A DNA stretch of 64,000 nucleotides from Rutidosis leptorrhynchoides (taxonomy: Eukaryota > Streptophyta > Magnoliopsida > Asterales > Asteraceae): positions 580,501 to 644,500 of the forward strand of contig NC_092333.1 of assembly GCF_046630445.1 (NCBI RefSeq), read 5' to 3'. The position numbers and the translations under genes were made by a program. Under the pieces are notes generated by a model that was not told where the DNA came from, searched no databases, and saw only the letters and a list, made by a program, of their open reading frames with translations. This document shows, piece after piece, positions 1-13,163 of this stretch (its first letter is position 1; each line of letters starts with the position of its first letter).

Positions 1-699
1 GATAGGGATATATCTACTGTGTTTAATAAATTCAACAGGAAGCACTTCCATGCCCTGTGGTACGTCTTATACAGCATCCCTGCTGATGACACTCATAGGA
101 ACATATACCATTACCATTCAAATTCTTAGGATATTTGTGCACTTGTAAACGGTTACTGTGTAGACTTGCTGCTCTGGGAGGTGGTCATATCATACGTGGA
201 AAAGTCAAAGAATCTTGAGTACATTCCTTTGAGAAGGTTTTTATCTTTAATGATTAATTTTACACTAGCCATTTACATGGGAAGAAACAATACAGTTTTC
301 AACCTTGCTGATCAACATATTGTTGAATTTACAAAAGTAAAAGTGAATAACCCTAAGATCTCCAATTCATCGGACACCACTGTTAGGGTTCCTTATCAGT
401 CATTACACTTAGTTCCATTTACCGATGAACGTATCTTAGGCTATTATAGTGAGATGGGAGAAAATCCTCTAGCCCCGGCACAAAAAGAAGCATCTGTTGA
501 AACAATACCCAAGGACTGCCTAGGACCACTGATGAGGGACCATCTCAATCTAGGGGGTATCTTAAAAGAAAAGGTCCAAATACTAGAAAACAATCTAAAA
601 GAAAAACATCTAGTTCCCAAGCCCAATCCTCATTTATCCTTAGAGATAAGCCTAACAAACAAACCCAGTACCCAAAAGACTCAGAACCACCCGTACTGA
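1..699 (+). pseudogene. Broken ORF of the level-0 element, left part
   Basis: Frame 1 is open from the window edge to 699 apart from one TAG at 127-129. The product is rich in hydrophobic and aromatic residues in its first half (WYVLYS, LWEVVISYVEKS, FLSLMINF) and charged in its second half. Its layout reminds me of the ORFs near gag in Asteraceae copia-like elements, where a CP-like helical domain precedes a Ser/Lys-rich tail, but that is recall and not a demonstrated match. Downstream, 854-1093 is another open stretch on the same strand, rich in Ser, Asp and Lys, which probably continues the same protein after frameshifts. No catalytic motif is seen. Confidence 0.35.
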
Positions 700-1417
700 A
701 ATAGAAGACTTGGACCCTATTCCCGAATATGTAAAACATGAATTAGGTGCCATAAAGGAATAGAATTATGGTCTCCGAGAAGAGTCTATCGCTGAAACTG
801 AGTCGGACCGGTACCAACAACTGAAGCGAGGACAAAACCGAAGGATAAACCTTATGGTACTAAAAAAAGGAAGAAATGTCTTCCTTCGAGGATCAAGAAA
901 GGTGGCAGATTCAACTGCAAGCTGTGATGATTCTGCTCCATCACTAAAGGAAGTTGAGTCTTCCGATAAGACACTTCTTTCTGACCTCGAGCAAAATTTG
1001 ATGTCCCGGCCAGCTGCAGAGAAGTCAAAAACCTTGAAAAGACTTCTTTATCATCGGCTGAAAATTCACTTTCTCCTCATATGGTGGTCGTGAGGATTCT
1101 TATCATGAGGAGGTCCTTATAAGAACAATGGGAGCACCATGATACTGCTTCGGCAGATTACTCAGATCCCCATATGGATGATTTCTATAAAGATCAGCTA
1201 GCTTCATCAGGCAGATGTGTTCAAACTCATGAATCACATGTGATGCATGATGTTGTGAGGCAAACAAAGACCAAAGCAATATCGCGTCAGGAGTTACCCC
1301 CCGGTTAGAGTTCCATGAGACTAATATCATGGAAGCAGACTTTGTGTAACGACCCCAAAACGTAACAGGAGAAAACACACGCCCTTTTTTTTATTTAAAA
1401 GCAGTTTGGGACCAGAC

Positions 1418-1440
1418 ACATATGCGCGACGCGCATATGT
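1418..1440. repeat. 11-bp inverted repeat in solo LTR A
   Basis: Eleven bases ACATATGCGCG (1418-1428), one A, then the exact complement at 1430-1440. More CpG-rich words follow at 1441-1455, and similar ones occur near the other end of the same LTR at 50765-50800. They stand out in AT-rich sequence. A protein-binding or hairpin role is possible but not shown. Confidence 0.6.
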
Positions 1441-3510
1441 GCATGCGGCGCGCTTTATAACACAAAACAGAATCAATAATTTTTTTAGGTAAACGCCAAT
1501 TTTTCCAACAAATTAAATTCTATTTTACCTGTATTTATTTCACGACGTACAAAGTCAACGTACAACAAAAGTATATGAGCTTACAAAACGGTTTCAACAA
1601 CCCATACAACCAAACGGTGTAATTTCGACCCATATATACATTTAGACGAGTTAGGACTCTATAACCCAACCCGATACCAAGAGCATAATTCTGGGGACTA
1701 CCAAATCCCCAATCTGCGTCCAAATATCCATAAGCTAATCCTCCAAGCTTAAGCAACGTCTATCAGCCCTAGTCTAGCAACTAGGTAACAGTGCATCAAC
1801 GATACCTATAAAAAGGTAAGCAACGAGAGGGGTAAGCATAAAGCTTAGTGAATGCAATAATTATACATATACATATATAATGTACTTACTTGCATACACT
1901 TACACAAATATCGCATACGAGCTAGCAATTCAACAACCATGCAATCACAATGCAAAACTAAATATTCGCAATTCACAATAAGCTAGTATCGCCAATAACA
2001 TATAGTTCACAATTTAATATGCTAATACAAAACTTACTGATGTCAAAGCTAAGAGGTATAAAATACTATTAAATTTTAGCAAGAAATACTATTAAATACG
2101 ATAAATTTTACACAAGATATTTATTTATTTATTGAATGGATATATTTAAACCTTGCTACAACACTTATAGGCAGTGTACCTAATCGTACAGTAGTGTAGT
2201 TTTTAGTAAGTCCGGTTCGTTCCACATGGAATCTTTTAATCAAAGCTTAACGCTATATTAGTTTAATTTATAAAAATACGAATATATATATAAGTAATAT
2301 TATTATTTTAAAGGGGGGTTTTTACCGTTTAATGACCAGTTTGTCGATTTTAAAACTTTAGTCGCAGTTAAAACCAAATGTAAAATATTAAATAAATAAA
2401 AGACTTAATTTAAAGCGTAAAGTAAATAACGATAATGAATTTCCGATAAATAAAAGTGCGATAAAATAAACTTGCGATAATTAAAAAGTACGATAATTAA
2501 AAGTGCAATTAAATACAATAACAATAAATAAAAGTGCGATAATTAGAAGTGCAATTAAATATAAAATAAAGGAAATTAAATATGAAATAAAAGAATTATG
2601 CTTATTTAAACTTCCGTAATCATGATGTTTGACGTGTTGATTTTAGTTTTATGCCCATGGGTTAATTGTCCTCTGTCCTGGATTATTTAATATGTCTGTC
2701 TGGTTTTTGTCCATAACAGTCCATCAGTCATAAATATAAAGTGCGAGTGTCCTCGTCAAATTATCCTTATACCTGAAGTCAAATATTCCAACTAATTAGG
2801 GACTTAAACTGTAACAAGATTTTAATACTTTGTTTAATAATTACACCAGGATGTCGACTGAGTGTAACCCAAGGTTTTAATACTTTATTATCAATTATGC
2901 CAAGTGTCCTTGTACATAATTTCACCCCTATTTTAATAATTCTAGTGGCTATTAATCCATTCCCGTATCCGGTTAAATGAACGATTATTCGTACATATAA
3001 ATACCCCGCCCATCGTGTCCGATCGAGTGTATATGGTTATTTATAGGGACGTTCAATTGTAAATCTTTATATTAAAATTAACAAACTATCATTTAGTTAA
3101 ACAAATATAAAGCCCATTAATAGCCCATAGTCTAAATTCCACAAGTGTCGTTCTTTTGTCCAAACCCCAATTATGGTACAAAGCCTAATTACCCAATTTT
3201 AGTAATTAGCCCAACATCATGATTACTTCGGATTAAATAAGCATAATAATAACTTAGCTACGAGACATTAAATTAAAAAGGTTGAACATAACTTACAATG
3301 ATTAAAAATAGCGTAGCGTTACACGGACAGAATTTCAACTTACACCCTTACAACATTCGCTAACATACCCTTATTATTAGAAATAAAATTAAAATTAAAA
3401 TTAAAATATAAATATAAATATATACTACGTATGAATGAGGAGAAGAAAAAGATGTGTGTTTTTGTGTCCAAAACTCGCGAACTTTATAGGACAGGCCTGG
3501 AAAAAGGGCT

Positions 3511-3556
3511 CATGCGATCGCATGGGCTTTGCCCTTCAAGGCCATGCGATCGCATG
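3511..3556. promoter_or_regulatory. Palindrome pair CATGCGATCGCATG, N18 (Athila 3' LTR)
   Basis: Perfect 14-bp palindromes lie at 3511-3524 and 3543-3556, 32 bp from start to start. The pair is in U3, about 20 bp upstream (minus strand) of a TATA-like box at 3482-3490. The second copy extends to a 16-bp or longer palindrome with flanking C/G. The same architecture occurs at 34709, 46862 and 48746. Function unknown; the position suggests a promoter element. Confidence 0.7.
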
Positions 3557-3600
3557 GCCAGCTGGGGAGGCTCAAAAGTCTTTGTTTTTTTATGCCGACG

Positions 3601-3668
3601 GTTTTATAATATAATATAATATAATATATATATTAATTTTAAGAATTAATTATATATTATATTATATT
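3601..3668. repeat. AT-rich fold-back in Athila U3
   Basis: ATAATATA-type repeats on the left are the complement of those on the right around a short TTAAG centre. The copy at 48838-48900 in the 5' LTR differs slightly in length. It lies upstream of the palindrome pair in the direction of transcription. Confidence 0.6.
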
Positions 3669-4029
3669 CATGTGCATAGTTGACTTGTAATTTTTAGTCC
3701 GTTGCATCGAGCATTGAGAGTTGAATCTGGTCCCGGTTCCGGATTTTCAAACGTCCTTGCGTACAATTTAATATCTTGTACTTTGCGTTTTGAATCTTGT
3801 ACTCTTGTAATTCTGAGACGTTTCTTATTAATAATTGGAACCTCTTTGATTGTATTTTGTACTTTTGAGCTTTTTGGTCGTTTGCGTCTTCAATTCGTCG
3901 AATCTGTCTTTTGTCTTCACCTTTTATTATTTAAACGAATATCATTTGTAAATAGAACAATCGCAACTAAAAGCTTGTCTTTCTTGAGGGATAATGCTAT
4001 GAAATATATGTTCGTTTTTAGCATTATCA

Positions 4030-4047
4030 AATATTCCCACACTTGAG
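4030..4047 (-). other. Athila polypurine tract
   Basis: Directly inside the 3' LTR, the minus strand reads CTCAAGTGTGGGAATATT up to the LTR. This is the expected plus-strand primer position for a minus-oriented element, and the GTGTGGG core is typical of Athila relatives. Confidence 0.75.
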
Positions 4048-6150
4048 CGTTGCTTGTCCTCAAGCAATATAGTCTTGAAATACTAGAATCACTTCTTTAT
4101 TCTTCACACTTTGTACATCAGTGATTTCTTTACGGCAGTATAAACAACGGTAGTAACGATGTGGTTTACAGTCTCACATGACTTATGAAAATTTAGATCC
4201 TTTAGGAAATTGAATCTTTATGAAAACATTTGATTTTTTTTTTTTTGAAAATTAAATCTAGCTTTTACCCTAGATAAGTTTTTCGGAATAACCCTTCACC
4301 GGTGTTTGCAAAATATTTTTGTGGGTTTGGTGGGTTTCAGATTTGAAAATTTTAGCTCAAAACTTGTGGTTTTGTGTCACCCACTTGCTAACCTTGTATG
4401 AGAAAAGCAACACATCCAGTATACTTCCTCCGAATATTACCTTTCGATAAACTACCGTCCGGTTGTAAAGGAAAGCGTTGAACAAGCAACTGTTAAGGCA
4501 ATGTCCCCTGACATGCTTTTAATTATGGTCTATAACGTGTCGGACGCAATTACTATCCTTGGTAGGAGCAATAGTAAAGCTCACCCTTATGATTTTTTCG
4601 GTCTGGCACAAGGTCCTGTCTTTGACCATGCTATGCAATCACCGTTCTTACGGTTGACACCCGATTTGGTTCAGGTGACCTAATGAATTCCAGGTGAATT
4701 CCTAGGATTTTACGTTCAATGGTAATGAATGCATTGAAAATGGGTTTTCAGAAAACAAATCGGTTTATAATTTGATCAAAATATTTTCTCGTTCAAGCTC
4801 GAGTTTAGATATCATTGAATTCCATGAGTTTGTAATTCTCAATCTCTAAGGTCAATCTCTAGGATTGAGTAATATCAGTCTTAAAAGCTGATTTTTGATC
4901 TTTAAAGGAGATTATCCTTTCTGGGGATCTGATTTATTAGTCTTATCAAGCTAATTTGCACGGTGCCCCCCATTGTACGAGATAAATCCTTCTAATGGTT
5001 AGGATAAATCTGACCACTTGGCGACCCTGTTTGATGCTGAGGTCCGTGGATTTCCTGCTGATTTTAGAGATGACTTTTCTAGATTTTTCATCAACCTACA
5101 GCTGGTCTGGACGACAACTTCATGACCTAAATCAAGAAGCGCGTGTCTTTTTTGGAAGACTTTACTTCTTTTTAATGATGGAATTGATTCATCGTGTAGA
5201 TCCATCTTTTCTTTTCTTTCATCGGGTAAAACAGTTAACTATCGTCCAAAACAAAAGTATCTTCAATTATTTGTTACAGAAATATGTGATATATGTTTAA
5301 GATAACTTGGTAATTTTTCCCACACTTGGCTTTTATTTTCCTTTTTATTGTCCTCTATTCTATTTTAAATGAATTTTAACATTTTGGTTTGTTTCTCAAT
5401 TTATGTCCTTTCTGAGGTAACAATAATTTCGGTGTTAACACCTAGTTTTATGGTTCATAAATATGTATAAACATGATTTTGAGTTCATTTAATTGAAAAT
5501 TTTGAAAAATTGTACTAGAATTGGGTGGTCAGTATATAAGACTAGGGCTGTTCTTTATTATCAGAGAGCACTAGATTCTAATACAACTACTACGTTACTA
5601 GTATTTTTAATGGTAACCAAGTGTTTAAGATAAAAATTTTAAAAGTCCGAAAGAATTTAACCCCTTCCCACACTTAAGATCTTGCAATGCCCTCATTTGC
5701 AAGAAATCAGTAACAATTTAAATTATTGAGGGTGATTAGCGTAGAAATGATTAAATTTTACCAAAGTTTCCAAACATATTGGCGTTTGTTTGCTGAATGA
5801 TAAATGGTGCATATCATTTGTTCATTCCGTCTGTTGTTACATCACATTTATTTGTCATCTTGTCGTCAAAATTAGTAGCTTTTGCTGAACTTAATGCCAG
5901 TCTTTGAAAATACGCTGTTTTACCCTGTTTTGTACAATTTACAATATACATGCATACAAATATAAACATGCATGGCAATTTGAAATGGGACTTAATATCC
6001 CACTTTCAAATCCTAAATGTGAAATATTAGTACACAATAATAATAAAAATGATAAAGATTACATAAGTATATTCAATAACATAAGTTTAAACATGAATAA
6101 GTAAAAAGCTAAAAACAAAAAAATCATATAAATAACCAAATGGAACCAAA
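4048..6150 (-). other. Athila 3' noncoding region
   Basis: About 2.1 kb between the env-like ORF and the polypurine tract. It is AT-rich and has only short incidental ORFs (for example 4501-4683 and 4995-5300 on the other strand). A second purine-rich stretch reads AAGTGTGGGAA on the minus strand near 5315-5330, and AAGTGTGGGAAGG near 5666-5680; both repeat the core of the real tract and could be extra polypurine tracts. No gene is seen. Confidence 0.55.
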
Positions 6151-7684
6151 TCAGTCTGGATAGGGGTTCCAGTTCATCTCATCAGGTGGATTCCATTGTT
6201 GGTTATAGGTGTTCTGATAGGTTTGGTTATAGTCATACCGGTTAAAGGGTGGTCGGATATCGGGGCTGTGTGGCGGAAAATGAGCAGGTCGAGTAGGTAC
6301 ATAGTTATTTGGTACCTGATATGATAGCTGGCTCATGATTTGGTGCTGATGAACTACCCAGCTATCGTGTTGGCGTCGCCTATAATCCTCGTATACTCGC
6401 TCGGAGTTCCACTGCTCATACATACTATGTCTGGCCGCGTTCGTCATTGCTTCCTCATCTATACGAACGTGGAGGTCAAGAATAGCATCTCGAAAGACAT
6501 CCTAATGTCTTCCGCCTCCTCTATTTCCTCGTCTGAGCCTCTCTCTACCTGAGGATGAGATCCCTCATAGGGTACTGCCTGGTTACGTCTACTTTTCAAT
6601 ACCTTAGCACCCACATAAACTTTCAATCCTAAGGGCTCAACCTGTTCTCTACAAAGCTGTAATGGACCCCCTTGGTTCCTATCAACACCTAAATACTGTC
6701 CAATGAGAGTAACAAAAATACCTCCTCCTATTATACTCCCGTCCTGCATTCCCTCTACCATTTTAGATAAATAAAAAGCAACACAGTAAGGGATATTGAC
6801 AAAGCTTCTAGGATCCCGAATACACTTTAGGTAGAATAAATCATGTAAGGTAATTTTTTCTTTATTGTGAGCTCTCTGTGTAATCGACTTAGCCAAAAAT
6901 CTATGAATAATACGAAGCTCGGCTCTGTCAATATGTGTATAGGAGTGTCCTCCTGCTCGTGTAAAAACATCAAAATGTGACATACGCCTCCAAATGGCGT
7001 CAGCGTCAAAGTTACTATCTACCCTTCACCATAATGAATCAAATTTGTACAATCGGGTAATAGCAACTCACCAGGAGTATATATCTGTAAGGCCCTGGCC
7101 ATGTCCAGCATGGACATTCTGTACATCCTACCGCCAAGGATAAACCTAAGAAATCTTCTATCATCTATTCTAACTATATTTGTATCAAGTGATACAGTAC
7201 TCATCAACTCAACACACCATTCCTTATATACAGGCCTACGAATGGTGAAAAGACGTTCCCAATTTGTAAAAGAAGAACTGCCATACCTTTGTACCAAAAG
7301 CTGTCTAACACGGTCAGCTAGATGGACCGTTTCCAAAGGGGCCCAATCGATTACCCTTGGCACCTATACATTTTTTGTTACCAATTTGAATTTGTTCCTT
7401 TGATATGTCTCGTAATCTCTCCATCTCCTATCAAATCTCAGATTAGGATGCAGAGTGTGCTCAGGAATCGTTGGGAATTCTACTGGCGGCCTCATTGGGA
7501 ATACTATGAATTCATCAACAAACTGTACCGGATCATAATAAGGTATGTGCTGATCAGGCTGTTGTTGTGGTTCTTGTTGTGGTTCTTGTTCGTGTTGCAT
7601 TTCTGGTTCTGGTCCTGGTTCTTGTGCTGGTGCTGGTCGTCTAGATGATGATGCTCCTGAACCTCCAGTATCGGCTTTCTGCAA
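6151..7684 (-). pseudogene. Athila env-like ORF (3' ORF), broken
   Basis: A reading frame of about 510 codons follows pol on the minus strand. It begins with a Pro/Glu/Gln-rich region (7684-7560), continues with a conserved Athila-type domain (residues such as VIDWAPLE, DDRRFLRFILGG, YRMSMLDMARAL) and ends in an Asn/Tyr/Pro-rich tail (6151-6300). Lesions: TAG at 7364-7366 (probably from Trp), a frameshift near 7015, another near 6460-6480. The 7684 frame has no AUG at its start; a stop lies upstream and the first in-frame Met is about 28 codons in. It starts right after a splice acceptor (AG at 7679-7680), so translation seems to need a spliced message. This ORF is called env-like by position in Athila elements; no signal peptide or clear transmembrane segment is visible in the fragments. 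Confidence 0.6.
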
Positions 7685-7693
7685 AATACATTA
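7679..7693 (-). promoter_or_regulatory. Predicted splice acceptor of the env-like exon
   Basis: The minus strand reads TATTTTGCAG with the AG at 7680-7679, preceded across the Tekay copy 1 insertion (33911 onward) by further T-rich sequence. The env-like frame becomes open directly after it. Tekay copy 1 is inserted at 7693/7694, only about 14 bp upstream of the junction, separating the acceptor from its natural branch-site region. Confidence 0.55.
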
Positions 7694-9695
7694 TGAAATG
7701 TCCCGTTCTTATTGATTAAAAACGTTCCATATTAATTGATTTCGTTGCGAGGTTTTGACCTCTATATGAGACGTTTTTCAAAGACTGCATTCATTTTAAA
7801 ACAAATCATAACCTTTATTTCATCAATAAAGGTTTAAAAAGCTTTACGTAGATTATCAAATAATGATAATCTAAAATATCCTGTTTACATACGACCATTA
7901 CATAATGGTTTACAATACAAATTGTTACAACAAAATAAGTTTCTTGAATGCAGTTTTTATACAATATCATACAAGCATGGACTCCAAATCTCGTCCTTAT
8001 TTAAGTATGCGACAGCGGAAGCTCTTAATAATCACCTGAGAATAAACATGCTTAAAACGTCAACAAAAATGTTGGTGAGTTATAGGTTTAACCTATATAT
8101 ATCAAATCATAATAATAGGCCACAAGATTTCATATTTCAATACACATCCCATACATAGAGATAAAAATCATTCATATGGTGAACACCTGGTAACCGACAT
8201 TAACAAGATGCATATATAAGAATATCCCCATCATTCCGGGACACCCTTCGGATATGATATAAATTTCGAAGTACTAAAGCATCTGGTACTTTGAATGGGG
8301 TTTGTTAGGCCCAATAGATCTATCTTTAGGATTCGCGTCAATTAGGGTGTCTGTTCCCTAATTCTTAGATTACCAGACTTAATAAAAAGGGGCATATTCG
8401 ATTTCGATAATTCAACCATAGAATGTAGTTTCACGTACTTGTGTCTATTTTGTAAATCATTTATAAAACCTGCATGTATTCTCATCCCAAAAATATTAGA
8501 TTTTAAAAGTGGGACTATAACTCACTTTCGCAGATTTTTACTTCGTCGGGAAGTAAGACTTGGCCACTGGTTGATTCACGAACCTATAACAATATATACA
8601 TATATATCAAAGTATGTTCAAAATATATTTACAACACTTTTAATATATTTTGATGTTTTAAGTTTATTAAGTCAGCTGTCCTCGTTAGTAACCTACAACT
8701 AGTTGTCCACAGTTAGATGTACAGAAATAAATCGATAAATATTATCTTGAATCAATCCACGACCCAGTGTATACGTATCTCAGTATTGATCACAACTCAA
8801 ACTATATATATTTTGGAATCAACCTCAACCCTGTATAGCTAACTCCAACATTCACATATAGAGTGTCTATGGTTGTTCCGAAATATATATAGATGTGTCG
8901 ACATGATAGGTCAAAATATTGTATACGTGTCTATGGTATCTCAAGATTACATAATATACAATACAAGTTGATTAAGTTATGGTTGGAATAGATTTGTTAC
9001 CAATTTTCACGTAGCTAAAATGAGAAAAATTATTCAATCTTGTTTTACCCATAACTTCTTCATTTTAAATCCGTTTTGAGTGAATCAAATTGCTATGGTT
9101 TCTTATTGAACTCTATTTTATGAATCTAAATAGAAAAAGTATAGGTTTATAGTCGGAAAAATAAGTTACAAGTCGTTTTTGTAAAGGTAGTCATTTCAGT
9201 CGAAAGAACGACGTCTAGATGACCATTTTAGAAAACATACTTCCACTTTGAGTTTAACCATAATTTTTGGATATAGTTTCATGTTCATAATAAAAATCAT
9301 TTTCTCAGAATAACAACTTTTAAATCAAAGTTTATCATAGTTTTTAATTAACTAACCCAAAACAGCCCGCGGTGTTACTACGACGGTGTAAATCCGGTTT
9401 TACGGTGTTTTTCGTGTTTCCAGGTTTTAAATCATTAAGTTAGCATATCATATAGATATAGAACATGTGTTTAGTTGATTTTAAAAGTCAAGTTAGAAGG
9501 ATTAACTTTTGTTTGCGAACAAGTTTAGAATTAACTAAACTATGTTCTAGTGATTACAAGTTTAAACCTTCGAATAAGATAGCTTTATATGTATGAATCG
9601 AATGATGTTATGAACATCATTACTACCTTAAGTTCCTTGGATAAACCTACTGGAAAAGAGAAAAATGGATCTAGCTTCAACGGATCCTTGGATGA
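7694..9695 (-). repeat. Tekay copy 1 3' LTR, distal fragment
   Basis: This 2,002-bp stretch is the U5-side part of the 3' LTR and matches 30654 to about 32655. It breaks off at ...CCTTGGATGA where copy 2 begins; the remainder resumes at 22776. It holds short conserved antisense ORFs (7922-8158, 8439-8702) found in every LTR copy, considered incidental. Confidence 0.93.
8265..8445 (-). repeat. LTR core shared with an unrelated LTR family
   Basis: About 170 bp here is nearly identical to the complement of 45660-45835 in solo LTR B, although the upstream halves of the two LTRs share little. A shorter part (ATTCGCGTC and surroundings) recurs near 63930 in the LTR at the window end. Conservation of a block near the transcript-leader side of diverged LTRs suggests function or LTR recombination. 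Confidence 0.65.
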
Positions 9696-12600
9696 TGTAG
9701 TGACCCGAACTTTTCCATGTTTATATATATTAATTGAGATTGATATTTACATGATTAAATGTTTCCAACATGTTAAGCAATTAAACTTGTTAAGACTTGA
9801 TTAATTGAAATATGTTTCATATAGACAATTGACCACCCAAGTTGGCCGGTGATTCACGAACGTTGAAACTTGTAAAAACTATATCATGCTATATATATGG
9901 ATATATATATATATATATAGTTAACATGATACTATGATAATTAAACATATCATTAAGTATATTAACAATGAACTACATATGTAAAAACAAGACTACTAAC
10001 TTAATGATTTTTAAACGAGACATATATGTAACGATTATTGTTGTAAAGACATTTAATGTATATATATCATATTAAGAGATATTCATACATGATAATATCA
10101 TGATAATATAATAATTTAAAATCTCATTTGATATTATAAACATTAGGTTAACAACATTTAACAAGATCGCTAACCTAAAGGTTTCAAAACAACACTTACA
10201 TGTAACGACTAACGATGACTTAACGACTCAGTTAAAATGTATATACATGTAGTGTTTTAATATGTATTTATACACTTTTGAAAGACTTCAATACACTTAT
10301 CAAAATACTTCTAATTAACAAAAATGCTTACAATTACATCCTCGTTCAGTTTCATCAACAATTCTACTCGTATGCACCCGTATTCGTACTCGTACAATAC
10401 ACAGCTTTTAGATGTATGTACTATTGGTATATACACTCCAATGATCAGCTCTTAGCAGTCCATGTGAGTCACCTAACACATGTGGGAACCATCATTTGGC
10501 AACTAGCATGAAATATCTCATAAAATTACAAAAATATGAGTAATCATTCATGACTTATTTACATGAAAACAAAATTACATATCCTTTATATCTAATCCAT
10601 ACACCAACGACCAAAAACACCTACAAACACTTTCATTCTTCAATTTTCTTCATCTAATTGATCTCTCTCAAGTTCTATCTTCAAGTTCTAAGTGTTCTTC
10701 ATAAATTCTACAAGTTCTAGTTACATAAAATCAAGAATACTTTCAAGTTTGCTAGCTCACTTCCAATCTTGTAAGGTGATCATCCAACCTCAAGAAATCT
10801 TTGTTTCTTACAGTAGGTTATCATTCTAATACAAGGTAATAATCATATTCAAACTTTGGTTCAATTTCTATAACTATAACAATCTTATTTCAAGTGATGA
10901 TCTTACTTGAACTTGTTTTCGTGTCATGATTCTGCTTCAAGAACTTCGAGCCATCCAAGGATCCGTTGAAGCTAGATCCATTTTTCTTTTTTCCAGTAGG
11001 TTTATCCAAGGAACTTAAGGTAGTAATGATGTTCATAACATCATTCGATTCACACATATAAAGCTATCTTATTCGAAGGTTTAAACTTGTAATCACTAGA
11101 ACATAGTTTAGTTAATTCTAAACTTGTTCGCAAACAAAAGTTAATCCTTCTAACTTGACTTTTAAAATCAACTAAACACATGTTCTATATCTATATGATA
11201 TTCTAACTTAATGATTTAAAACCTGGAAACACGAAAAACACCGTAAAACCGGATTTACGCCGTCGTAGTAACACCGTGGGCTGTTTTGGGTTAGTTAATT
11301 AAAAACTATGATAAACTTTGATTTAAAAGTTGTTATTCTGAGAAAATGATTTTTATTATGAACATGAAACTATATCCAAAAATTATGGTTAAACTCAAAG
11401 TGGAAGTATGTTTTCTAAAATGGTCATCTAGACGTCGTTCTTTCGACTGAAATGACTAGCTTTACAAAAACGACTTGTAACATATTTTTCCGACTATAAA
11501 CCTATACTTTTTCTGTTTAGATTCATAAAATAGAGTTCAATATGAAACCATAGCAATTTGATTCACTCAAAACGGATTTAAAATGAAGAAGTTATGGGTA
11601 AAACAAGATTGGATAATTTTTCTCATTTTAGCTACGTGAAAATTGGTAACAAATCTATTCCAACCATAACTTAATCAACTTGTATTGTATATTATGTAAT
11701 CTTGAGATACCATAGACACGCATACAATGTTTCGACCTATCATGTCGACACATCTATATATATTTCGGAACAACCATAGACACTCTATATGTGAATGTTG
11801 GAGTTAGCTATACAGGGTTGAGGTTGATTCCAAAATATATATAGTTTGAGTTGTGATCAATACTGAGATACTTATACACTGGGTCGTGGATTGATTCAAG
11901 ATAATATTTATCGATTTATTTCTGTACATCTAACTGTGGACAACTAGTTGTAGGTTACTAACGAGGACAGCTGACTTAATAAACTTAAAACATCAAAATA
12001 TATTAAAAGTGTTGTAAATATATTTCGAACATACTTTGATATATATGTATATATTGTTATAGGTTCGTGAATCAACCAGTGGCCAAGTCTTACTTCCCGA
12101 CGAAGTAAAAATCTGTGAAAGTGAGTTATAGTCCCACTTTTAAAATCTAATATTTTTGGGATGAGAATACATGCAGGTTTTATAAATGATTTACAAAATA
12201 GACACAAGTACGTGAAACTACATTCTATGGTTGAATTATCAAAATCGAATATGCCCCTTTTTATTAAGTCTGGTAATCTAAGAATTAGGGAACAGACACC
12301 CTAATTGACGCGAATCCTAAAGATAGATCTATTGGGCCTAACAAACCCCATCCAAAGTACCGGATGCTTTAGTAGTTCGAAATTTATATCATATCCGAAG
12401 GGTGTCCCGGAATGATGGGGATATTCTTATATATGCATCTTGTTAATGTCGGTTACCAGGTGTTCACCATATGAATGATTTTTATCTCTATGTATGGGAT
12501 GTGTATTGAAATATGAAATCTTGTGGTCTATTATTATGATTTGATATATATAGGTTAAACCTATAACTCACCAACATTTTTGTTGACGTTTTAAGCATGT

Positions 12601-12954
12601 TTATTCTCAGGTGATTATTAAGAGCTTCCGCTGTCGCATACTTAAATAAGGACGAGATTTGGAGTCCATGCTTGTATGATATTGTGTAAAAACTGCATTC
12701 AAGAAACTTATTTTGTTGTAACATATTTGTATTGTAAACCATTATGTAATGGTCGTGTGTAAACATGATATTTTAGATTATCATTGTTTGATAATCTACG
12801 TAAAGCTTTTTAAACCTTTATTGATGAAATAAAGGTTATGGTTTGTTTTAAAAATGAATGCAGTCTTTGAAAAATATCTCATATAGAGGTCAAAACCTCG
12901 CAACGAAATCAATTAATATGGAACGTTTTTAATCAATAAGAACGGGACATTTCA
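9696..12954 (+). repeat. Tekay copy 2 5' LTR
   Basis: 3,259 bp, TGTAGTGACCCG... to ...GGGACATTTCA. It contains a TATA-like box at 10586-10593 followed by a CT-rich untranslated-leader-like stretch (10620-10720). The conserved ORF at 10278-10511 recurs in all LTR copies and is probably incidental. Confidence 0.93.
10586..10593 (+). promoter_or_regulatory. Probable LTR promoter TATA box
   Basis: TTTATATC lies upstream of a pyrimidine-rich stretch with repeated CAAGTTCT words (10665-10735) resembling a plant 5' leader. The same block is present at about 20406-20413 and, on the minus strand, near 23140 and 33020. Confidence 0.4.
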
Positions 12955-12956
12955 GT

Positions 12957-12968
12957 TGGTATCCGAGC
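12957..12968 (+). other. Primer-binding site, Tekay copy 2
   Basis: TGGTATCCGAGC begins two bases after the LTR. It differs at one base from the TGGTATCAGAGC expected for initiator-Met tRNA. This confirms plus orientation. Confidence 0.85.
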
Positions 12969-13163
12969 GTTGGTCTTAGAGAACCAGAATTTTGCATTAG
13001 TGTGTCTTATCGAGTTTGTTAGGATGCATTAGTGAGTCTCGACTTCGACCGTGTTTACTTGAAAAATGATTTCTTAACAAATTTTGTTGGAAACTATATA
13101 TTTTTAACATGTGAATATTATGTGATATATTAATCTCTTAACGCGTTTGATATTATGTGATAG

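Larger units (their letters stand above)
2038..4029 (-). repeat. Athila 3' LTR
   Basis: This 1,992-bp LTR ends in TG at 2038 and CA at 4029 and is nearly identical to 47267-49259. It includes a TATA-like TATAAAG on the minus strand (3482-3490), a palindrome pair (3511-3556) and an AT-rich fold-back (about 3601-3668). Short ORFs inside it, such as 3702-4046, are incidental. Confidence 0.92.

Noticed and set aside
3702..4046. ORF of 114 codons in the Athila LTR (also 48932-49285)
   Set aside because: On the strand opposite to the element and extends across the LTR end; incidental.
7922..8702. ORFs of 78-92 and 87 codons repeated in every Tekay LTR (also at 11944-12766, 21765-22587, 30884-31664)
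   Set aside because: They recur only because the LTRs are copies of one another; they run antisense to the element and have no domain or start context.
10278..10511. 77-codon ORF in the sense direction in Tekay LTRs (also 20099-20332, 23220-23453)
   Set aside because: It lies upstream of the probable TATA box, so it would not be in the transcript leader; conserved by LTR identity only.
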